Origin: Aquila chrysaetos chrysaetos
Taxonomy: Eukaryota; Chordata; Aves; Accipitriformes; Accipitridae
Direction of reading: 5' to 3'
DNA: 64,000 nucleotides
NCBI RefSeq assembly: GCF_900496995.4
Contig: NC_044006.1
Coordinates: 46,604,120 to 46,668,119 of the forward strand
Shown here: positions 61,389-64,000 of the stretch, one piece after another
How the letters are laid out: every line of letters begins with the position of its first letter
Numbering within the stretch: the first letter of the stretch is position 1
Program-made: the position numbers and the translations under genes
The notes under the pieces: model-generated
Database searches by the model: none
The model's input: the letters and a program-made list of their open reading frames with translations, nothing else
What the model was told of the DNA's origin: nothing

Positions 61389-64000
61389 CTTTATCTGCTC
61401 CTGTAAGCCACGAATTCTGGAGCTACACTTTTCTTATGGGAACGGAGATTCAGTCTTGGTGGGAAAAAAGATCTGTCTCTGTGTTTGTGAGCCTCTCACA
61501 CTCCTAAGTTTTATAATTGTTTCAGTGGAACACAGTTGTCTTAGAAAAGTTGTGTCTTGGAAGGAAAAAGCTGCCAAGTTGCTCAAGCTATTTCTGTGGC
61601 AGGCTTTAAACAGCTAGAGAGAGACCTTGAGGTGGACTCTTTACTTCAAGGGGGAGCCAGGGCACAGAGCAGGAAAGCAAAGTGGTATGTCATGTGAACC
61701 TTCATGCTAAGCAGACTACTTGTGTGTTTATGTGTATTATGAAAATCAAAATTTTTCAGGATGCTTGACTTACACCTGCATATGCATTACACCAGTTAGC
61801 AAATTCTGCTCATTGGTGCCTGCTTTGTTTTGGGCAGGACGAGGCATAATCTTCATCATCTGGAGTGAGAGTTAAGCACAGTGAGAATTAATCCAAGCAC
61901 ATACACAGAGGCTAGGCAGTGACAAGGGCATCTGCCCGCACGTCTTAACATCAGGAGGAGGGGGCGTGAGGTGGAAGGCATTCAGAGAGAAGGAAGCATT
62001 TCAGACAAGTACTTTGGACCTGTCTAGAGTCAGCTATGCTTTGTCCAAGTGATGGTTTGAACTGGATGTAATGTTGCCGTCTCCTACATTTTTCTTAATA
62101 TTGATTTAGAGTAAACGAGGAGCTGAACATCATTTTTGGCATCTCAACATTATTGCCTTACTGGTTCTTAACTACTTTTGTAGAAATATTGAATGCTTTG
62201 AGAAAGGAATGGTATAGATATTCCAGGACATTGTATTCATAATGATTCACAAGATTCTGGATCTGAGAGGAAAGTCTGTGTGTAATAATCCATTAAAAAT
62301 GGGATGGATAAATTTGATGATCAATAGCAGGAGAAGGTGTAGAGAAATTACTAGTCCGGAACAGCACTGTGGGTCTTAGAAGGTCATTTTCCTTAGAAAA
62401 ATGTGTACAAAAGGCAGTGTACTTTCTGAGCACTTTCTACTGCTGCTTTCTTTTCACACACACATTGCCGAGAGCTATGAAACAACTTACTGCTCATATC
62501 CTGTATGAGTGCTCCACGGGATTATGACTTGTAAACAGGTTTTCAGAACTGGATTTGAGCTAATGATTTTCATACACTATATGTGTTCTTTCACCAGGTT
62601 TTAAAAATTATTTTGGTTCCCCTAAACATCTCCTGTGTGCAAAGGGAGTTTCAAAATGGCTGTTTTCTAAATATGGTTAGGAAGATGAAAGTCTAAATAC
62701 TGATAAGTGATTTTACCCCTGGGCAACTTGACATATGAATTGCCTAAAAAGAAATGTCTGATTTTCATAGCTCTCTTTCTGATAAATGGTTATCTTACAT
62801 TTGCAATGATGCTTATATAATTTCAGAAATTACCTCCACCCTGAAACTACTTTTAGGTGATTGTGGCTTGTATTCCTGCTTCCTAAATATATTTCTGGAG
62901 TTTTAGGTCACAGTTCTATGTATAAGGATGTCTTCATCTGTTTGAATTATTCATTTATAAAAGGAATAGATCATACCCACATTGCATATTACCAATTGTC
63001 ATGTAAAAGATATGCTGATTTATACCCACAAAAACTGGTGCTTTCAGATGTTAAAGCATCTGAATTACTATGTAGTTCAGCAGACCTGAGCATCTGTTGA
63101 CATAGCTCTCATGAAAGGTTTGCTCACCTTCTCACAAAAGTCTACAAAGGTTTGCTGAGAACTATATATACGTTTTCATGTTGCTTTTGTCCTTTCATTC
63201 TTGGTTGAGACTCCAACATATTTCTTTTCCTTAGCTTTTTGCTGAACGCAAGTCTGAGAACACTGCACCTTTTGACCTTTTCCTGTGATTCTTTAATTTT
63301 CCACAACTTTTGAGATAAATTATACTTTTTTTTGTCATAAGCATATTGTAATGAATTTCAGAATTGCACCACTTAAGAACACCATTTTGACTCAGAAACA
63401 GATTGTGTTGCCGTTCCTTCTGCAGTTGTATGTCAGTGAGACATGAACATCATCCTTTGCCCTGTCTGCATACCTTTGACTAAATCATACACAATCTGAG
63501 TCCTCCTTGCCCTCCTTTTCCCCCAGGTCTGTTATGTAAAATGTGAATTCTGTGTGATACTATTTATATGCGAAACAATATGTAATTATACAAATTTGGC
63601 CAATTATTGCCACACCTTACTCAAATAAGGATCAAAGTTCAGGATAGGAACTGTTGTTTTCTGTTAGATGAACTGGGAGACTAAGTTGAAGGATGTCACA
63701 ACCGTGATGTTTTTTGCTCAGTCTTTCCTTAAAGCCTGCTCTGGCATAATACCCAGGACGATGATAGCTGGGATGCAGTGATCAGCGCTTTCACTTGTTT
63801 GTTACCGCCATGAAGAAGTGAGGTGCAGCATACAATAAATGCATTGTCAGCTCTTGGGAGCATTAGTTCCATTTGTTACTATGCCGTATCCAGTAAAATG
63901 AGGAGATCCTTTAAGCAACACTGCTACACTAATACTAAAGGATAATATATTTAGAAGTTTCTCTGTCTCATTCTATTTGTGCAAATATGTCTTCATTCAA

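Larger units (their letters stand above)
39139..64000 (+). other. MEOX2: MEOX2 intron 1 (runs past the window end)
   Basis: No sequence encoding the MEOX2 homeodomain was found downstream by eye on the + strand, so the whole remainder of the window is taken as intron 1, at least 24.9 kb. A long first intron is usual for MEOX2. The first 150 bases are GC-rich and carry pentamer repeats. The rest is AT-rich with simple repeats, a CR1 tail at 60.2 kb, old repeat fragments, and several stretches that look like non-coding regulatory DNA. The frames of 60-117 codons scattered here show no family features. Confidence 0.85.

Noticed and set aside
39139-64000. MEOX2 exon 2 or 3 within the window
   Set aside because: I looked for the homeodomain coding pattern by eye on the + strand and saw none. 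A computed search with the homeodomain would settle it.
1-64000. Prokaryotic or phage-like gene organisation, CRISPR array or defence system
   Set aside because: The window lacks packed coding frames, ribosome-binding sites and spaced direct repeats. The LINEs, CpG islands and spliced homeobox exon are vertebrate features.

Overview
This window is vertebrate nuclear DNA, and almost certainly from a bird. It is mostly AT-rich, non-coding and gene-poor, with a CpG-rich core at about 36.0-39.3 kb. The only protein-coding sequence I can support is the first coding exon of the homeobox gene MEOX2 (Gax), at 38628-39138 on the + strand. The bird call rests on a little-diverged CR1 LINE 3' end with its diagnostic 8-bp ATTCTATG tail at 60.2 kb. 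It is supported by several long, decayed CR1-lineage LINE copies and by interspersed repeats that I recognise from sauropsid genomes.

Layout. From 1 to about 36 kb is the 5' flank of MEOX2, a gene desert. It holds decayed LINEs at 10.85-12.47 kb (+), 17.43-18.04 kb (-) and 23.80-25.96 kb (-). It also has small MIR-like and other sauropsid repeats, microsatellites, and an isolated GC-rich islet at 5.3-5.5 kb. The stretch from 26 to 36 kb is almost free of recognisable repeats and is the most likely place for distal enhancers. Two CpG-rich blocks follow, at 36.08-36.48 kb and 37.49-38.26 kb. Then come a TATA-like, MEF2-like AT element (38307-38315), a presumed 5' UTR carrying two small upstream ORFs, and the exon. 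Exon 1 encodes 170 complete codons plus one base and ends at a clean GT donor (39139). It carries the Ser tract and the His12-Gln4 tract typical of MEOX2 but not the homeodomain.

From 39139 to the window end is intron 1, at least 24.9 kb long. I saw no homeobox exon in it, so exons 2 and 3 should lie beyond base 64000. The intron contains the young CR1 tail, simple repeats, some decayed repeats, and a few stretches rich in homeodomain-core motifs that could be conserved enhancers.

Most open reading frames in this DNA are chance. Those in the GC-rich islands overlap on both strands because stop codons are rare there. I found no operon, CRISPR array, RNA gene, intact mobile element or novel multi-gene system. 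The points most worth following up are the uORF arrangement and AT element at the MEOX2 start, the second CpG island 2.1 kb upstream, the long ancient LINE copies, and a double inverted repeat in intron 1.
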